Shown: positions 34,713 through 44,149 of the stretch, piece after piece | Position numbering within the stretch: the first letter of the stretch is position 1 | How the letters are laid out: the number at the start of each line of letters is the position of its first letter | From: Roseiarcus sp963824475 | GTDB lineage: Bacteria > Pseudomonadota > Alphaproteobacteria > Rhizobiales > Beijerinckiaceae | Length of the DNA: 64,000 bases | Direction of reading: 5' to 3' | Assembly (NCBI GenBank): GCA_963824475.1 | Contig: CAWGPR010000003.1 | Coordinates: 1-64,000 of the forward strand | Position numbers and translations under genes: made by a program | The notes under the pieces: generated by a model | What the model was told of the DNA's origin: nothing | Database searches by the model: none | The model's input: the letters and a program-made list of their open reading frames with translations, nothing else

Positions 34713-36211
34713 GCGAGCGCCGCTGCGGCGCGGGCGTGGCCAAGGCCGTGCGCGGCTCTCAGAAGGCGTGCTTCGTCAGCTTCCGCGGCCGGCATTTCCG
34801 CGGAGATGCGGCCTGCGAACAGAACGATCGCCCGATCGCAGGCCAGGCGAATTTCAGGCAATTCCGATGTGAACAGCAGAACGGACAGGCCCTGATCGGC
34901 GATCTCGCGCATGAGCGAATAGATTTGCTGCTTGGTGCCGATGTCGATGCCGCGGGTCGGGTCGAAGCAGAGCAGGGTCTTGAAGCCGGCGGCGATCCAG
35001 CGGGCGATGACGACCTTCTGCATGTTGCCGCCGCTGAGGCGTCGCACTTCCGCCGCCGCGCGAGTGTCGATCTGCAATTTCCGCACGGCGGCGTCCACAC
35101 GGCGCCTCTCCTCGCCCATCGCAATCGGGCCCCAACTGCGCAATCGGCCAAATGCGGCCAGCGCCACGTTCTCCTGCACCGAGCGTTGCGGCAGGAGCGA
35201 AACCAGCCGATTGGCCGGGACTAGGACGAGCCCGGCGCGGATCGCGTCAGCTGGATGCCGCAGTTTCAGCACACGCCCTTCCGCGCGCACCTCCCCGGCG
35301 TCGGCTCGCCTGACGCCAGCAACGCAATCGAACAGTTCCTCCTGTCCCTGACCCTCCAGAGCGGCCACTCCGAGCACCTCGCCGCGACTGACCTGGAAAG
35401 AGACGCCATGCAGCGCATGGCCATAAGCAAGGCCGTCGACTTCGAGCGCCGGCGTCTCATGCGCCGCTGCGGGACGGGCGGCGCGCGCCACTGGGGCCGC
35501 CGTCGCCTTGGCCACGTCCGAGCCCAGCATGAGGTTGACGATCGTCTCTTCGGCGCCCTTGGTCGGCGTGACGCCGACGGTGATCCCGTCGCGCAGCACC
35601 GTCGCGCGGTCGCAGAGCATGGCGATCTCGGCCATGCGGTGCGAAATGAAGATCACGCTCGCGCCACGGCCACGAAAATCCCGTACGACCTTGAACACGC
35701 GCTCGGAGAGATCCGCGGGCAGCGCGGCGGTGATCTCGTCCAGCATCAGAACGCGCGGATCCGACGCCAGCGCGCGGGCGAGATCGATCAGCCGCAAGTG
35801 GGCGAAGTCGACGTCGCGCGCGACGGTCGCGAGATTGACCCGCTCGACGCCAAGCTCACGCATCGCCGCCCTGACCCGGTCGAGGGAGACGCGCGCGAGC
35901 CGCATGTTCTGCGCCAGGGTGAGATCGGGAACGATCGCCGGATCCTGATAAACGGACACGATGCCGGCCCGGCGCGCCTCGGCGGGCGATCGAAAGGCCA
36001 CAGGGCGCCCCGCCAGGGCCATTTCGCCCTCATCGGCGGGGAACACGCCGGTAATGATCTTGACCAGCGTGCTCTTGCCCGCTCCGTTCGCGCCCACCAG
36101 CGCATGCGCTTCGCCCGGCCGCACCTCGAGGTCCGCCGAGCGCAGGGCCCTCACCGCTCCGAACGTCTTCGCGACGCCGCGAATGCGAAGAAGCGGCAGA
36201 GCGTCGTTCAT
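34709..36211 (-). CDS. Ribose-type ABC transporter ATP-binding protein (tandem ABC domains)
   Basis: A 500-residue RbsA/MglA-type ATPase with two fused nucleotide-binding domains. The first has a canonical Walker A (GANGAGKST near residue 40) but its signature is weak (FAHLRLIDLARALAS); Walker B is VLMLDEITAALP. The second domain has LEGQGQEELFDCVAGVRRAD in place of a classic P-loop, the signature LSGGNMQKVVIARWI and LLCFDPTRGIDIG. This asymmetry is usual for the family. The gene is preceded by an intrinsic terminator that separates it from the binding-protein gene. Confidence 0.92.
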   Translation of the reverse strand: MNDALPLLRIRGVAKTFGAVRALRSADLEVRPGEAHALVGANGAGKSTLVKIITGVFPADEGEMALAGRPVAFRSPAEARRAGIVSVYQDPAIVPDLTLAQNMRLARVSLDRVRAAMRELGVERVNLATVARDVDFAHLRLIDLARALASDPRVLMLDEITAALPADLSERVFKVVRDFRGRGASVIFISHRMAEIAMLCDRATVLRDGITVGVTPTKGAEETIVNLMLGSDVAKATAAPVARAARPAAAHETPALEVDGLAYGHALHGVSFQVSRGEVLGVAALEGQGQEELFDCVAGVRRADAGEVRAEGRVLKLRHPADAIRAGLVLVPANRLVSLLPQRSVQENVALAAFGRLRSWGPIAMGEERRRVDAAVRKLQIDTRAAAEVRRLSGGNMQKVVIARWIAAGFKTLLCFDPTRGIDIGTKQQIYSLMREIADQGLSVLLFTSELPEIRLACDRAIVLFAGRISAEMPAAEADEARLLRAAHGLGHARAAAALA

Positions 36212-36221
36212 GCGTCCGCTC

Positions 36222-36253
36222 CAAAAAAACGGCCGGCGGGTGTCCCGCCGGCC
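36222..36253 (-). terminator. Intrinsic terminator after the ribose-type binding-protein gene
   Basis: On the minus strand a perfect 10-bp stem (GGCCGGCGGG, loop ACA, CCCGCCGGCC; 36253-36231) is followed by G and seven T (36229-36223). This is a textbook rho-independent terminator lying between the binding-protein gene and the ATPase gene of one operon, so it probably limits expression of the membrane components. Confidence 0.8.
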
Positions 36254-36287
36254 TTCCGGGCCCCTTGGGGCGCCTATTCAACCGAGG

Positions 36288-37310
36288 TCAGGGACCCTTG
36301 CAAGCGATGATCTGATCCATCGTGTAGTGGGTGTAGGGCGGCACGTTGACAGCGACGCTGTAGAAGGGGTCGAGCTTGGGGTTGTAGGCCTTCTTGAGCT
36401 CGGCCATGCCGGTGTCGTTGTTCCAGATCGTCGGCGTGATCTTGATTAGGTGCGGGTGCTCATTCTTCGCCAGGATGTCGAGCGCCAGGCCCAGTCCGGC
36501 GCCGCCGACCGCCGGCGGATTGCTGACCGCCGCTCCCTCGAGGCCCTTGCTCTTCAAGTCGATGAGCTGGCCGATAAAGCCGTTGTTGTCGGCGCCGACG
36601 ACGGGGACGAACGGCTTGTCCGCGGTCTTGTAGGCGTCCACCACCGTCGAATCGATGCCCGAGGTCCAGACGCCGTCGATCTCCTTGCCCGAGGCCAGGA
36701 GGTCCTTGGTCGCCTGCGCGGTCTTGTCGAGCGCCCAGCCGGTGAACACCGTGGTGACCTTGATGTCGGGATAGCTCTTCAGCACCTCCATGAAGCCCTC
36801 ATGGCGATCCGCGTCGGCGGGAACCCCGTCGATGCCGCGCATCTCGACCACCGCGCCCTTCCCGCCCAGTTTGTCGAACAGCCACTTTGCGCCGAGCTTG
36901 GCGTATTCGACCTGGTCGTTCGTCAGAACGTAGGCCTGCGGCGCCGAGACCGCCTGGTCGACCGCGACCACCACGATCCCCTTGTCCGCCGCCTGCTTGA
37001 TGACTGGGTTCAGCGCTTCGCGATCGGAGGGGTTGATGATGATGATGTTCGCGCCAGCCGAAATGAGGTTGCGGATGTCAGCGATCTGTTCCGACGGACC
37101 GCCATTGCGGTTGGCGACGACAACCTTCGAGACCTTGCCGGACGCTTCCGCCTCAGCCTTGATCGAACAGATCATCTCCTCGCGCCAGCCGTTGCCGATC
37201 AACGTATTGGAGACGCCGACGACATACTTGTCCGCCGCTTGCGCTCCGCCCGCCGCCATCGCCAACGCCGCGAGTGAGGCGCTCATAAGAATTCGCATAA
37301 GTTTCACCAT
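36288..37310 (-). CDS. Ribose-type ABC transporter, periplasmic binding protein
   Basis: The start at 37310 follows GGGAGGAA. The signal peptide is MVKLMRILMSASLAALAMAA, cleaved near GAQAADKY. The mature protein is a PBP-I (RbsB-like) fold: VVGVSNTLIGNGWREEMICS, IIIINPSDREALNPVIKQAA, VVEMRGIDGVPADADRHEGF, GVWTSGIDSTVVDAYKTADK, VVGADNNGFIGQLIDL. It delivers a sugar or sugar-like ligand to the permeases encoded downstream. The ligand-binding asparagine/aspartate pattern resembles sugar binders but is not diagnostic. Confidence 0.9.
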   Translation of the reverse strand: MVKLMRILMSASLAALAMAAGGAQAADKYVVGVSNTLIGNGWREEMICSIKAEAEASGKVSKVVVANRNGGPSEQIADIRNLISAGANIIIINPSDREALNPVIKQAADKGIVVVAVDQAVSAPQAYVLTNDQVEYAKLGAKWLFDKLGGKGAVVEMRGIDGVPADADRHEGFMEVLKSYPDIKVTTVFTGWALDKTAQATKDLLASGKEIDGVWTSGIDSTVVDAYKTADKPFVPVVGADNNGFIGQLIDLKSKGLEGAAVSNPPAVGGAGLGLALDILAKNEHPHLIKITPTIWNNDTGMAELKKAYNPKLDPFYSVAVNVPPYTHYTMDQIIACKGP

Positions 37311-37365
37311 TTCCTCCCACTCAAGACGCCCGGTCGCGCCGGGCCGACGCATTCGCCAAATCCGC

Positions 37366-38550
37366 TCAACCGAAACGGGCGGACGTCCACACTCCATTGT
37401 TCCGGCTGGACTTGACCGCCGCTTCAATAAACGCCACGCCCCGCGCGCCGTCCAGCACGTTCGGGGTCAATTTCGCGCTTCTTTCGGGCGTACGCCCGGC
37501 GCGGCGGGCCGAAATCAGTTCCGCCGCGCCGCGGTAGAGGTTGGCGAAGCCCTCGACATAGCCTTCGGGATGGCCGCCCGGCATGCGCGAGCCTTCGACC
37601 GCAAGCGGCGTGTTTCCCGGCCCGCCGCGCCGCAGAATCCGAGACGGTTCGCCATAGGGCGTGAAGCGGAGCGTTTCCGGCTCCTCGCCCGACCATTCGA
37701 GTCCGGCGCGAGCGCCATAGACCTTGAGACTTAGATTGTTGAGATTGCCGACCGCGATCTGGCTCGCCGCCAGCACGCCGCGCGCCCCGCCTTGAAACCG
37801 CATCAGCACGTGCGCATTGTCGTCGAGTCGGCGCCCCGGCACAAAGGTCGTGAGATCCGCCGAAACCGCCTCGAGTTCGAGTCCGGTCACGAACAGCGCC
37901 AGACTGTGCGCGTGGACGCCGATGTCGGCGAGGCAGGCGGAGGCTCCCGCGCGGCCAGGATCGGTGCGCCATTCCGCCTGCTTGTGTCCGTCGGCGTCGA
38001 TCGGCAGGGTCAGCCAGTCCTGGACATACGCCGCGTGGACGACCCGGATGTCGCCGATTTCGCCGCCCTCGATCATTTCGCGCGCCTGGCGCACCATCGG
38101 GTAGCCGGTATTGTTGAGGGTCACCGCAAAAATGAGCCCTTTGGCGCGGGTGAGCTCGACCAGCTCCGACGCTTCGGCGAGCGTCGTCGACAGAGGCTTG
38201 TCGCAGATGACGTCAATTCCAGCCTCCAGAAACGCTTTGGCGACGGGAAAGTGAAGGTGGTTCGGGGTGACGATGACGACGGCCTCTATGCCGTCCGGGC
38301 GCGCCGCCTCGCGGACCGCCATTTCGCGATAGTCCGAGTAGGTCCGGTCAGACGCAAGCCCGATCTCGGCGCCCGACGCGCGCGCGTTTTCGGCGTCCGA
38401 AGACAGAGCGCCGGCTTTCAGCTCGATCAGATCGTCGAGTCGCATGGCCATGCGGTGAACCGCGCCGATGAAGGCGTTGCGTCCGCCGCCGATCATGCCG
38501 ACGCGCAGGCGTCCGCCCTTCAGTCCTTCGACGGCGGTCGCGTGGACCAT
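37366..38550 (-). CDS. Gfo/Idh/MocA family dehydrogenase, partner of the adjacent TIM-barrel protein
   Basis: A 394-residue NAD(P)-dependent sugar dehydrogenase from MVHATAVEGLKGGRLRVGMI. Rossmann loop GGGRNAFIGAVHRMA near residue 19, VIVTPNHLHFPVAKAFLEAG, then the E/D-K-P motif as ICDKPLSTTLAEAS, and the catalytic C-terminal region with DIGVHAHSLALFVTG. Pairs of this dehydrogenase with a TIM-barrel protein like the one encoded next door are frequent in Rhizobiales and Bacteroidetes and have been linked to oxidation of glycosides or keto-sugars. The gene lies 4 bases after the TIM-barrel gene, implying coupling. Confidence 0.85.
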   Translation of the reverse strand: MVHATAVEGLKGGRLRVGMIGGGRNAFIGAVHRMAMRLDDLIELKAGALSSDAENARASGAEIGLASDRTYSDYREMAVREAARPDGIEAVVIVTPNHLHFPVAKAFLEAGIDVICDKPLSTTLAEASELVELTRAKGLIFAVTLNNTGYPMVRQAREMIEGGEIGDIRVVHAAYVQDWLTLPIDADGHKQAEWRTDPGRAGASACLADIGVHAHSLALFVTGLELEAVSADLTTFVPGRRLDDNAHVLMRFQGGARGVLAASQIAVGNLNNLSLKVYGARAGLEWSGEEPETLRFTPYGEPSRILRRGGPGNTPLAVEGSRMPGGHPEGYVEGFANLYRGAAELISARRAGRTPERSAKLTPNVLDGARGVAFIEAAVKSSRNNGVWTSARFG

Positions 38551-38554
38551 CGGC

Positions 38555-39614
38555 TCAGCCTCGAATGCCGAGCAGCTTGAGGTTGGTCGCGCGGTCGGCG
38601 CCGGTGGCGGCGAAGTCGTCGAACACACGGTCGGTCACTTCGATGATATGATCGGCGATGAACTGCGCGCCCTTGCGTGCGGCGACCTCGGGATGCTGCA
38701 GGCAGTCCTCCCATTCGTACACCGCCCACCCCGCGAAGTCATAGCCCGAGAGCTTGGCGAAGATCGCGTTGAAATTGACCTGTCCATCGCCGAGCGACCG
38801 GTCCCGTCCGGCGCGCTCGAGCCATGCCTTGTAGCCCCCATAGACGCCCTGTTTCGGCGTCGGGTTGAACTCCGCGTCCTTGACGTGGAACATCTTGATC
38901 CGGTCGTGATAGGCGTCGATGAAGCCGAGATAGTCCATGCATTGCTTGATGAAGTGGCTGGCGTCGTAATTGATGTTGCAGCGCTTGTGACCGCCGACCG
39001 CGTCGAGAAACATGTCGAAGGTATCGCCGTCGAAGACGTCTTCGCTGGGGTGGATTTCGAAGCAGAGGTCGACGCCGTTCTCGTCGAAGACGTCGAGGAT
39101 CGGCTTCCAGCGGCGGGCCTGCTCTGCGAAGCACTCCTCGATCAACCCGGCGGGCCGTTGCGGATAGGGATAGAAATAGGGCCAAGCGAGGGAGCCGGTG
39201 AAGCTCACATGCTCGGTGAGGCCAAAGCGGCGCGAGACGCGAGCCGCCTTGCGCACCTGGTCGGCCGCCCAAAGTCGCCGCTTCTCCGGGGCACCGCGCA
39301 CGGACGCCGGGCATTGACCGTCAAACAGCGCGTCATAGGCCGGATGAACGGACACCATCTGGCCCTGAAAATGAGTGGAAAGCTCGCTGATCGCGATGCC
39401 GATGTCGGCGAGCATTCCCTTGATCTCGTCGCAATAGGTCTCGCTGTCATAGGCGCGATCGAGGTCGAACAAGCGGTGGTCCCAGGTCGGAATTCTGAAT
39501 CGCCTTGTATCCGTAATCCTTGGCCCATCGCGCGATTGAGGGTAGTGAATTGTGCGGCGGCGTATCGGTTGCGAACTGAGCCAGAAACAGACCCGGGCCC
39601 TTGATGGTTCGCAT
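38555..39614 (-). pseudogene. Sugar phosphate isomerase/epimerase family protein (TIM barrel), one frameshift
   Basis: The gene starts at 39614 (MRTIKGPGLFLAQFATDTPP). The first 45 residues read to DYGYKAIQ, then the frame is lost at GAATTC (39490-39495) and resumes in another phase as LFDLDRAYDSETYCDEIKGM to 38555. Removing one A gives GYKAIQIPTWDHRLFDLDRA, the family sequence. Metal-ligand strands are intact downstream: CFEIHPSEDVFDGDTFDMF, NINYDASHFIKQCMDYLGF, KMFHVKDAEFNPTPKQGVYG and YEWEDCLQHPEVAARKG. Likely role is isomerisation, dehydration or lyase action on a keto-sugar from the paired dehydrogenase. The frameshift may be a sequencing error. Confidence 0.82.
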
Positions 39615-39817
39615 CGCGTTTTCTCCCTCAGCGGCCTCCGCCGCCTTCATGCAGAAATATTGTGTCGCATCATCGATACTGGCAAAGAACTTCCATTTGT
39701 CAATGGCGATTGATCGCCAGCAGGGGCTCTTCTCGCCAAGAAATTTCTAGAGTTTGACATTCGGAATTTCTGATCCAAGATTGGGCGAACAAGAGAACCT
39801 CTCGGGGAGGGCGGCGC
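39615..39817. promoter_or_regulatory. Divergent regulatory region with repeated operator-like boxes
   Basis: This 203-bp gap separates two divergent sugar operons. It contains AGAAATTTCT (39739-39748, palindromic) and GGAATTTCTG (39763-39772), near-direct repeats 23 bp apart, flanking a TTGACA (39754-39759) that could be the -35 box of the plus-strand operon. The regulator encoded at 42077 is of the RpiR family, some members of which bind GGAA/TTCC-type sites. The link is inferred from position. Confidence 0.45.
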
Positions 39818-40588
39818 ATGAACGGACGGGTGGTCGTGGTCACCGGGTCAACCCAGGGCGTCGGCCTGGCCATCGCGCAAGCGGCGGCGCGCGCCGGCGC
39901 CGAGGGTCTCGTGGTGACGGGCAGAGACGCGGGCAAAGGCGCGACCGCAGCGGCGGAGGTCGAGCGAAGCGGCGCGCCTGCCCTGTTCGTGGCGGCGGAT
40001 CTCGAGCACGCCAGCGCGCCGGATCTGATCTTCGACGCCGCGCTCAAGCGGTTCGGCCGCGTCGACGCGCTGGTCAATTCCGCCGCTCTCACCGACCGGG
40101 GATCGCTCGCGGAAGCTGACCTGAGGCTCTGGGAGCGGCTCTTCGCCGTCAACGCGCGAGCCCCATTCTTTCTGATGCAGCGGCTCATCAACCACCTGCG
40201 CGAGCGCGGAGCGCCCAGCTCGATCGTCAACATCCTCTCGGTGCACGCTCGCGGCGGGGCTCCGGAGCTCGCGGTCTACGCCTCGACGAAGTCGGCGCTG
40301 GCCGGGCTGACCAAGAACGCGGCGAACGCCCATCGTTTCGACCGCATTCGCGTCAACGGCGTCATTCTGGGCTGGGTCGACACCCCTGCCGAACGGCATA
40401 TGCAGGCGGTCACGCTTGGCAAAGGCGAGGGATGGCTCGCCGAAACCGCCGCGAAAATGCCGTTCGGGCGCCTTTTGACCCCGGACGACGTCGCGCGGCT
40501 CTCGCTGTTTCTTCTGTCCGACGCCTCGGAGCCGATGACCGGCGCTCTGATTGACTACGCGCAGCACGTCTTCGGCGGACTGGACTGA
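39818..40588 (+). CDS. SDR family oxidoreductase
   Basis: A 256-residue classical SDR: VVVVTGSTQGVGLAIAQAAA, NSAALTDRGSLAEADL, catalytic Ser in VNILSVHARGGAPE, YASTK, and a C terminus TGALIDYAQHVFGGLD. A CTCGGGGAGGG site precedes its ATG. It opens the operon that continues with a mannitol-dehydrogenase-family enzyme and an RpiR regulator, and probably oxidises or reduces a sugar or polyol. Confidence 0.85.
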   Translation: MNGRVVVVTGSTQGVGLAIAQAAARAGAEGLVVTGRDAGKGATAAAEVERSGAPALFVAADLEHASAPDLIFDAALKRFGRVDALVNSAALTDRGSLAEADLRLWERLFAVNARAPFFLMQRLINHLRERGAPSSIVNILSVHARGGAPELAVYASTKSALAGLTKNAANAHRFDRIRVNGVILGWVDTPAERHMQAVTLGKGEGWLAETAAKMPFGRLLTPDDVARLSLFLLSDASEPMTGALIDYAQHVFGGLD

Positions 40589-40599
40589 GGCCCGAGGCG

Positions 40600-42084
40600 A
40601 TGCGACGCCTCAATCGCAGCCGTTTGTTGGAGCTGGCGCCATCGGTGCGCCAGCCGCAATATGATCGCGACAACCTTCAGATTGGCATCGCGCATATCGG
40701 CGTCGGGGCTTTCCATCGCTGCCATCAGGCCGAATTCATCGACGATATGCTCGAGGCGCGATTCGGGCGATGGGGCGTGCTCGGCGTGAACCTCGTGGCG
40801 CCGAGCCTCACCGATCTCCTGGCCCCGCAGGACTGTCTCTATTCCCGCACGCTACGACAGGACGAGCACGCCGAGACCCGTATCATCGGCGCGCTGCGCC
40901 ACGTGATCGACGTCAAGGACAAGGCGAGCGCCGAGGCCGCCATCGCCGCGCTCGGCGGGCCTGAGATTTCTGTCATGACGATCACGGTCACCGAAAAAGG
41001 CTATTGCTTGACGCCGTCGACCGGCGCGCCCGATTTCGACAATCCGGCGCTTCGCGCGGACCTTGAAGGCGCCTTTCCACCACGCACGCTCCTCGGCCTG
41101 CTGGCGCTTGCGCTCGATCGGCGGCGGCAGGCTGCGGGAGCGCCGCTGACGCTGATCAGCTGCGACAACGTTCCGTCCAACGGTGCGCGGCTCGGTGCGG
41201 CGATGCTGGAGTTTGCGGGTTTGCGCTCGGCGGCGCTGACGCGGTGGATCGGGGACCGCGTCAGGTTCCCATGCACGATGGTCGACCGGATCGTGCCGGC
41301 GACAACGCCGGACGACGTCGAGGAAGTCTCTGGCGCGCTTGGCGCGCTTGATTCCGCCGCGGTTGTCGGCGAGCCGTTCCGGCAATGGGTCATCGAGGAT
41401 AAATTCGCCGGCGAGCGGCCGCCTCTGGACCTCGTAGGCGCGCAGTTCGTCGCCAACTCGAAGCCTTACGAACAGATCAAGATGCGCGTCCTCAACGCCG
41501 CGCAATCGACATTGGCGCACCAAGGCGCGCTCGTCGGCCACGAATTCACTTATCAGGCCGCAGCCGATCCGGTGCTTGCGGCCCTCACTCGCAGGATGCT
41601 CGAGCGCGAAACATCCGCCACGCTGCCGAAGCTCGCGGGAATGGAGGCTGCTCCGTACATAGATCTGTCGATGACGCGCATCCGCAACGCCGCCATTCGT
41701 CACCGATGCCATCAGATTGGCGCCGACGGATCGCAGAAGATTGTCCAGCGTCTCATCGATCCTTTACGCGAGCGTCTTGCAGCCAGCCAATCGGCCGACT
41801 TGCTCACGCTCGCGGTCGCCAGCTGGATCGCCTATGGCTTGAGCGGCGCGCGTCGCTTCGGGGCGCGTTGGACGCCGGCGGACCCTTATGCGGACATCGT
41901 CATCGGAATTGGCGAAAAGGGCTCCGACTGGGGAGAATTGGCCAAGGCCGTTCTCGCCATCGCCCCCATCTTCGGCGCGGATATGGCGCGCTCGCAGCTC
42001 ATCGAACCGATCGCGCGGCATTTGCGCGGCCTGCTTGACGGAGACGTGCGCGGCTACCTGACGGAGCGCCTCGGCGATGAATAG
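40600..42084 (+). CDS. Mannitol dehydrogenase family protein (mannitol 2-dehydrogenase/fructuronate reductase type)
   Basis: A 494-residue polyol-specific long-chain dehydrogenase: N-terminal IAHIGVGAFHRCHQAEFIDD, VMTITVTEKGYCL, LISCDNVPSNGARLGAAMLE, VDRIVPATTPDD, then the catalytic KMRVLNAAQSTLAHQGALVG with the family's Lys and His. Members interconvert mannitol/fructose, arabinitol/xylulose or mannonate/fructuronate using NAD(H). The C-terminal domain is complete. It starts 12 bases after the SDR and overlaps the regulator gene by 8 bases. Confidence 0.88.
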   Translation: MRRLNRSRLLELAPSVRQPQYDRDNLQIGIAHIGVGAFHRCHQAEFIDDMLEARFGRWGVLGVNLVAPSLTDLLAPQDCLYSRTLRQDEHAETRIIGALRHVIDVKDKASAEAAIAALGGPEISVMTITVTEKGYCLTPSTGAPDFDNPALRADLEGAFPPRTLLGLLALALDRRRQAAGAPLTLISCDNVPSNGARLGAAMLEFAGLRSAALTRWIGDRVRFPCTMVDRIVPATTPDDVEEVSGALGALDSAAVVGEPFRQWVIEDKFAGERPPLDLVGAQFVANSKPYEQIKMRVLNAAQSTLAHQGALVGHEFTYQAAADPVLAALTRRMLERETSATLPKLAGMEAAPYIDLSMTRIRNAAIRHRCHQIGADGSQKIVQRLIDPLRERLAASQSADLLTLAVASWIAYGLSGARRFGARWTPADPYADIVIGIGEKGSDWGELAKAVLAIAPIFGADMARSQLIEPIARHLRGLLDGDVRGYLTERLGDE

Positions 42085-43033
42085 AGGCAGGTCCATCGAA
42101 CGGTCCGATCGCGCCGCGGCAGTCGCGAACGCCGGCGTCGGCGCAGCGCTCGGCTACTCGCGACCTGGAAGCTATGAAGAGCTTCGGGCGGTGCTGTCCT
42201 CCGGGACCGCCCGGCTCCCCAAGAAGCTTCGCCAGGTTGCGATCCATCTTTGGCAGCATCCGACCGCGGTCGCGCTCGGCACCGTGACCAGCGTGGCCGG
42301 CGAGGCCGGCGTGCAGCCCTCGACCTTGGTGCGGTTCGCGCAAGCCTTCGGTTATAGAGGATTTTCTGACCTGCAAGAGGTGTTCAAGGCCCATCTTGCG
42401 GATGGAGGCCGGGGGAGCCGCGACCGAGCGCAACCGCATTGGGAGGGCGCTTCGAGCGGGGAGGCCGCGAGCCTTGTCGACGGGTTCATAGGCTCGTCCG
42501 CAACATCGCTCGCTCGCGTGCGGGACCGGCTCGACCTCGCCCAATTCGAGGTCATGAGCCAGACGCTGGCGGCGGCGGATCTCATCTACATCATCGGCTC
42601 CAAGCGCGCCTTCTCGCTGGTGAGCTACGTCTCGCTCGCGCTCGCCAATCTCAGCGTGCGCAACCTTGCGCTCGATAATGTCGGCTCGAACGCATTCGAG
42701 CTCCTCCGTTGCGCATCGGCCGCCGACGTGGTCTTTGCCGTCAGCTTTACGCCTTACAATTCCATTACGCCGGAATTGGCCGCTTCCGCCGCCCAGCGCG
42801 GCGTTCCGATCGTATCGATGACCGACAGCGCGTTCAGCCCGTTGGTTCCGGTTTCGAAGGCCTATATCGAGGTGATTGAAGAGAGTTTCTCCGGGTTCAA
42901 GTCGCTTTCCGCGACGCTCGCGGTGGCGATGGCGCTGGTGCTGCGCGTCGAGCAGCGGCGCAGCGAAGCGGCCTCGCCCGTGCACGCCCCGTCGAGCTCG
43001 GTCCGGCCCCGCCTGAAGCTGGAAGACGATTGA
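42077..43033 (+). CDS. RpiR family transcriptional regulator
   Basis: A 318-residue regulator with an N-terminal RpiR helix-turn-helix (LPKKLRQVAIHLWQHPTAVA; TSVAGEAGVQPSTLVRFAQA; FGYRGFSDLQEVFKAHLA) and a C-terminal SIS sugar-phosphate-binding domain (ADLIYIIGSKRAFSLVSYVS; DVVFAVSFTPYNSITPELAA). Such proteins sense phosphorylated sugars and control catabolic operons. Being encoded inside the operon, it probably regulates its own and the divergent operon through the boxes in 39615-39817. The SIS domain has the expected S/T-rich loop, so ligand binding is likely retained. Confidence 0.9.
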   Translation: MNRGRSIERSDRAAAVANAGVGAALGYSRPGSYEELRAVLSSGTARLPKKLRQVAIHLWQHPTAVALGTVTSVAGEAGVQPSTLVRFAQAFGYRGFSDLQEVFKAHLADGGRGSRDRAQPHWEGASSGEAASLVDGFIGSSATSLARVRDRLDLAQFEVMSQTLAAADLIYIIGSKRAFSLVSYVSLALANLSVRNLALDNVGSNAFELLRCASAADVVFAVSFTPYNSITPELAASAAQRGVPIVSMTDSAFSPLVPVSKAYIEVIEESFSGFKSLSATLAVAMALVLRVEQRRSEAASPVHAPSSSVRPRLKLEDD

Positions 43034-43072
43034 TCCGCGCAAGCGGCCTTAAGCTTTTCGGGAGGATATCAG

Positions 43073-44149
43073 ATGCGCAAATGGCGGATCGTCGGCTTGA
43101 GTTTCGAACACATGCACATGGGCGACCTCCTGCGCGAGGCCTACGAGCATCCCAATGCCGAGATCGCCGGGGTGTGCGACAAGGACAAAGCGAGGATGGC
43201 AGACACGATCGCCAACTTCTCCATCCCCACCGAGCGCGTCTATCGCGATGCCGCGCAATGCGTGCGAGAGGCGCATCCGGATCTTGCAATCCTCTGTCCG
43301 GCGACCGCGCGACATGCGGACGTGGTCGAAGAGGTCGCCGCGCTCGGCGTCGACATCCTGCTGGAAAAGCCTTTCGCCGCCTCGCTCGCCGACGCCGACC
43401 GGATCCTTGCGGCCATCAAGAGGTCGGGAGTGCGGCTCGCCATCAACTGGCCTTTGCGCTGGTATCCGCCGCATGTGACGACCAAGCGGCTGATCGACGA
43501 GGGGCTCATCGGCGACGTGATCGAGGTTCACTTTTACGACGGCAACCGCGGTCCGCTCTATCATCGCGCCGACAAGGTCGTCGTGTCGGACGAGGATGTG
43601 CGGCGCGAGAAGCCGACGTCATGGTGGTACAGCAAGGTCGCGGGCGGCGGCAGCCTGCTCGACTATCTGGGCTACGGCGCAACGCTCGGGACCTGGTTCA
43701 TGAACGGCGAGGCGCCGATCGAGGTGACCGCAGTCGTCGATCAGCCGCAGCGACTCGAAGTCGACGAGCATTCCATCACCATCTGCCGCTACGCCCGTGG
43801 CCTGTCGAAACTCGAAACGCGCTGGGGGACGTTCACCGATCCCTGGACCACGCAGCCGCAGCCCAAGTGCGGTTTTGTCGTCGTCGGTTCGGAAGGCACG
43901 ATTTCGAGTTATGACTACGAGCCGCATGTCAGTGTTCAAACTCGCGTCGACCCGACGATCCGCCAAATTCCTGCCGACGAATTGAAGGCGCCGTTTCGCA
44001 ACCCGGTTGAATACGTGCTCCATTGCAAGGAGCAGGGCCTGCCGTTCGAGGGGCCTCTGGACCCCCCGCTCTGTCGGACCGCGCAGCGCATTGTCGACAC
44101 TGCGGCGCTCTCCGCGCGTGAGCGGCGCACGCTGGCTCTGCTGCCATGA
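43073..44149 (+). CDS. Gfo/Idh/MocA family oxidoreductase
   Basis: A 358-residue dehydrogenase with an unusual start, RKWRIVGLSFEHMHMGDLLR, in which the usual GxGxxG loop is replaced by a His/Met-rich GLSFEHMHMG. The rest is typical: DLAILCPATARHADVVEEVA, DILLEKPFAASLADADRILA with E-K-P, and VHFYDGNRGPLYH in the C-terminal domain. The deviation in the cofactor loop is shared with a recognisable subgroup of these proteins. GGAGGAT precedes the ATG. The next oxidoreductase overlaps it by four bases. Confidence 0.82.
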   Translation: MRKWRIVGLSFEHMHMGDLLREAYEHPNAEIAGVCDKDKARMADTIANFSIPTERVYRDAAQCVREAHPDLAILCPATARHADVVEEVAALGVDILLEKPFAASLADADRILAAIKRSGVRLAINWPLRWYPPHVTTKRLIDEGLIGDVIEVHFYDGNRGPLYHRADKVVVSDEDVRREKPTSWWYSKVAGGGSLLDYLGYGATLGTWFMNGEAPIEVTAVVDQPQRLEVDEHSITICRYARGLSKLETRWGTFTDPWTTQPQPKCGFVVVGSEGTISSYDYEPHVSVQTRVDPTIRQIPADELKAPFRNPVEYVLHCKEQGLPFEGPLDPPLCRTAQRIVDTAALSARERRTLALLP

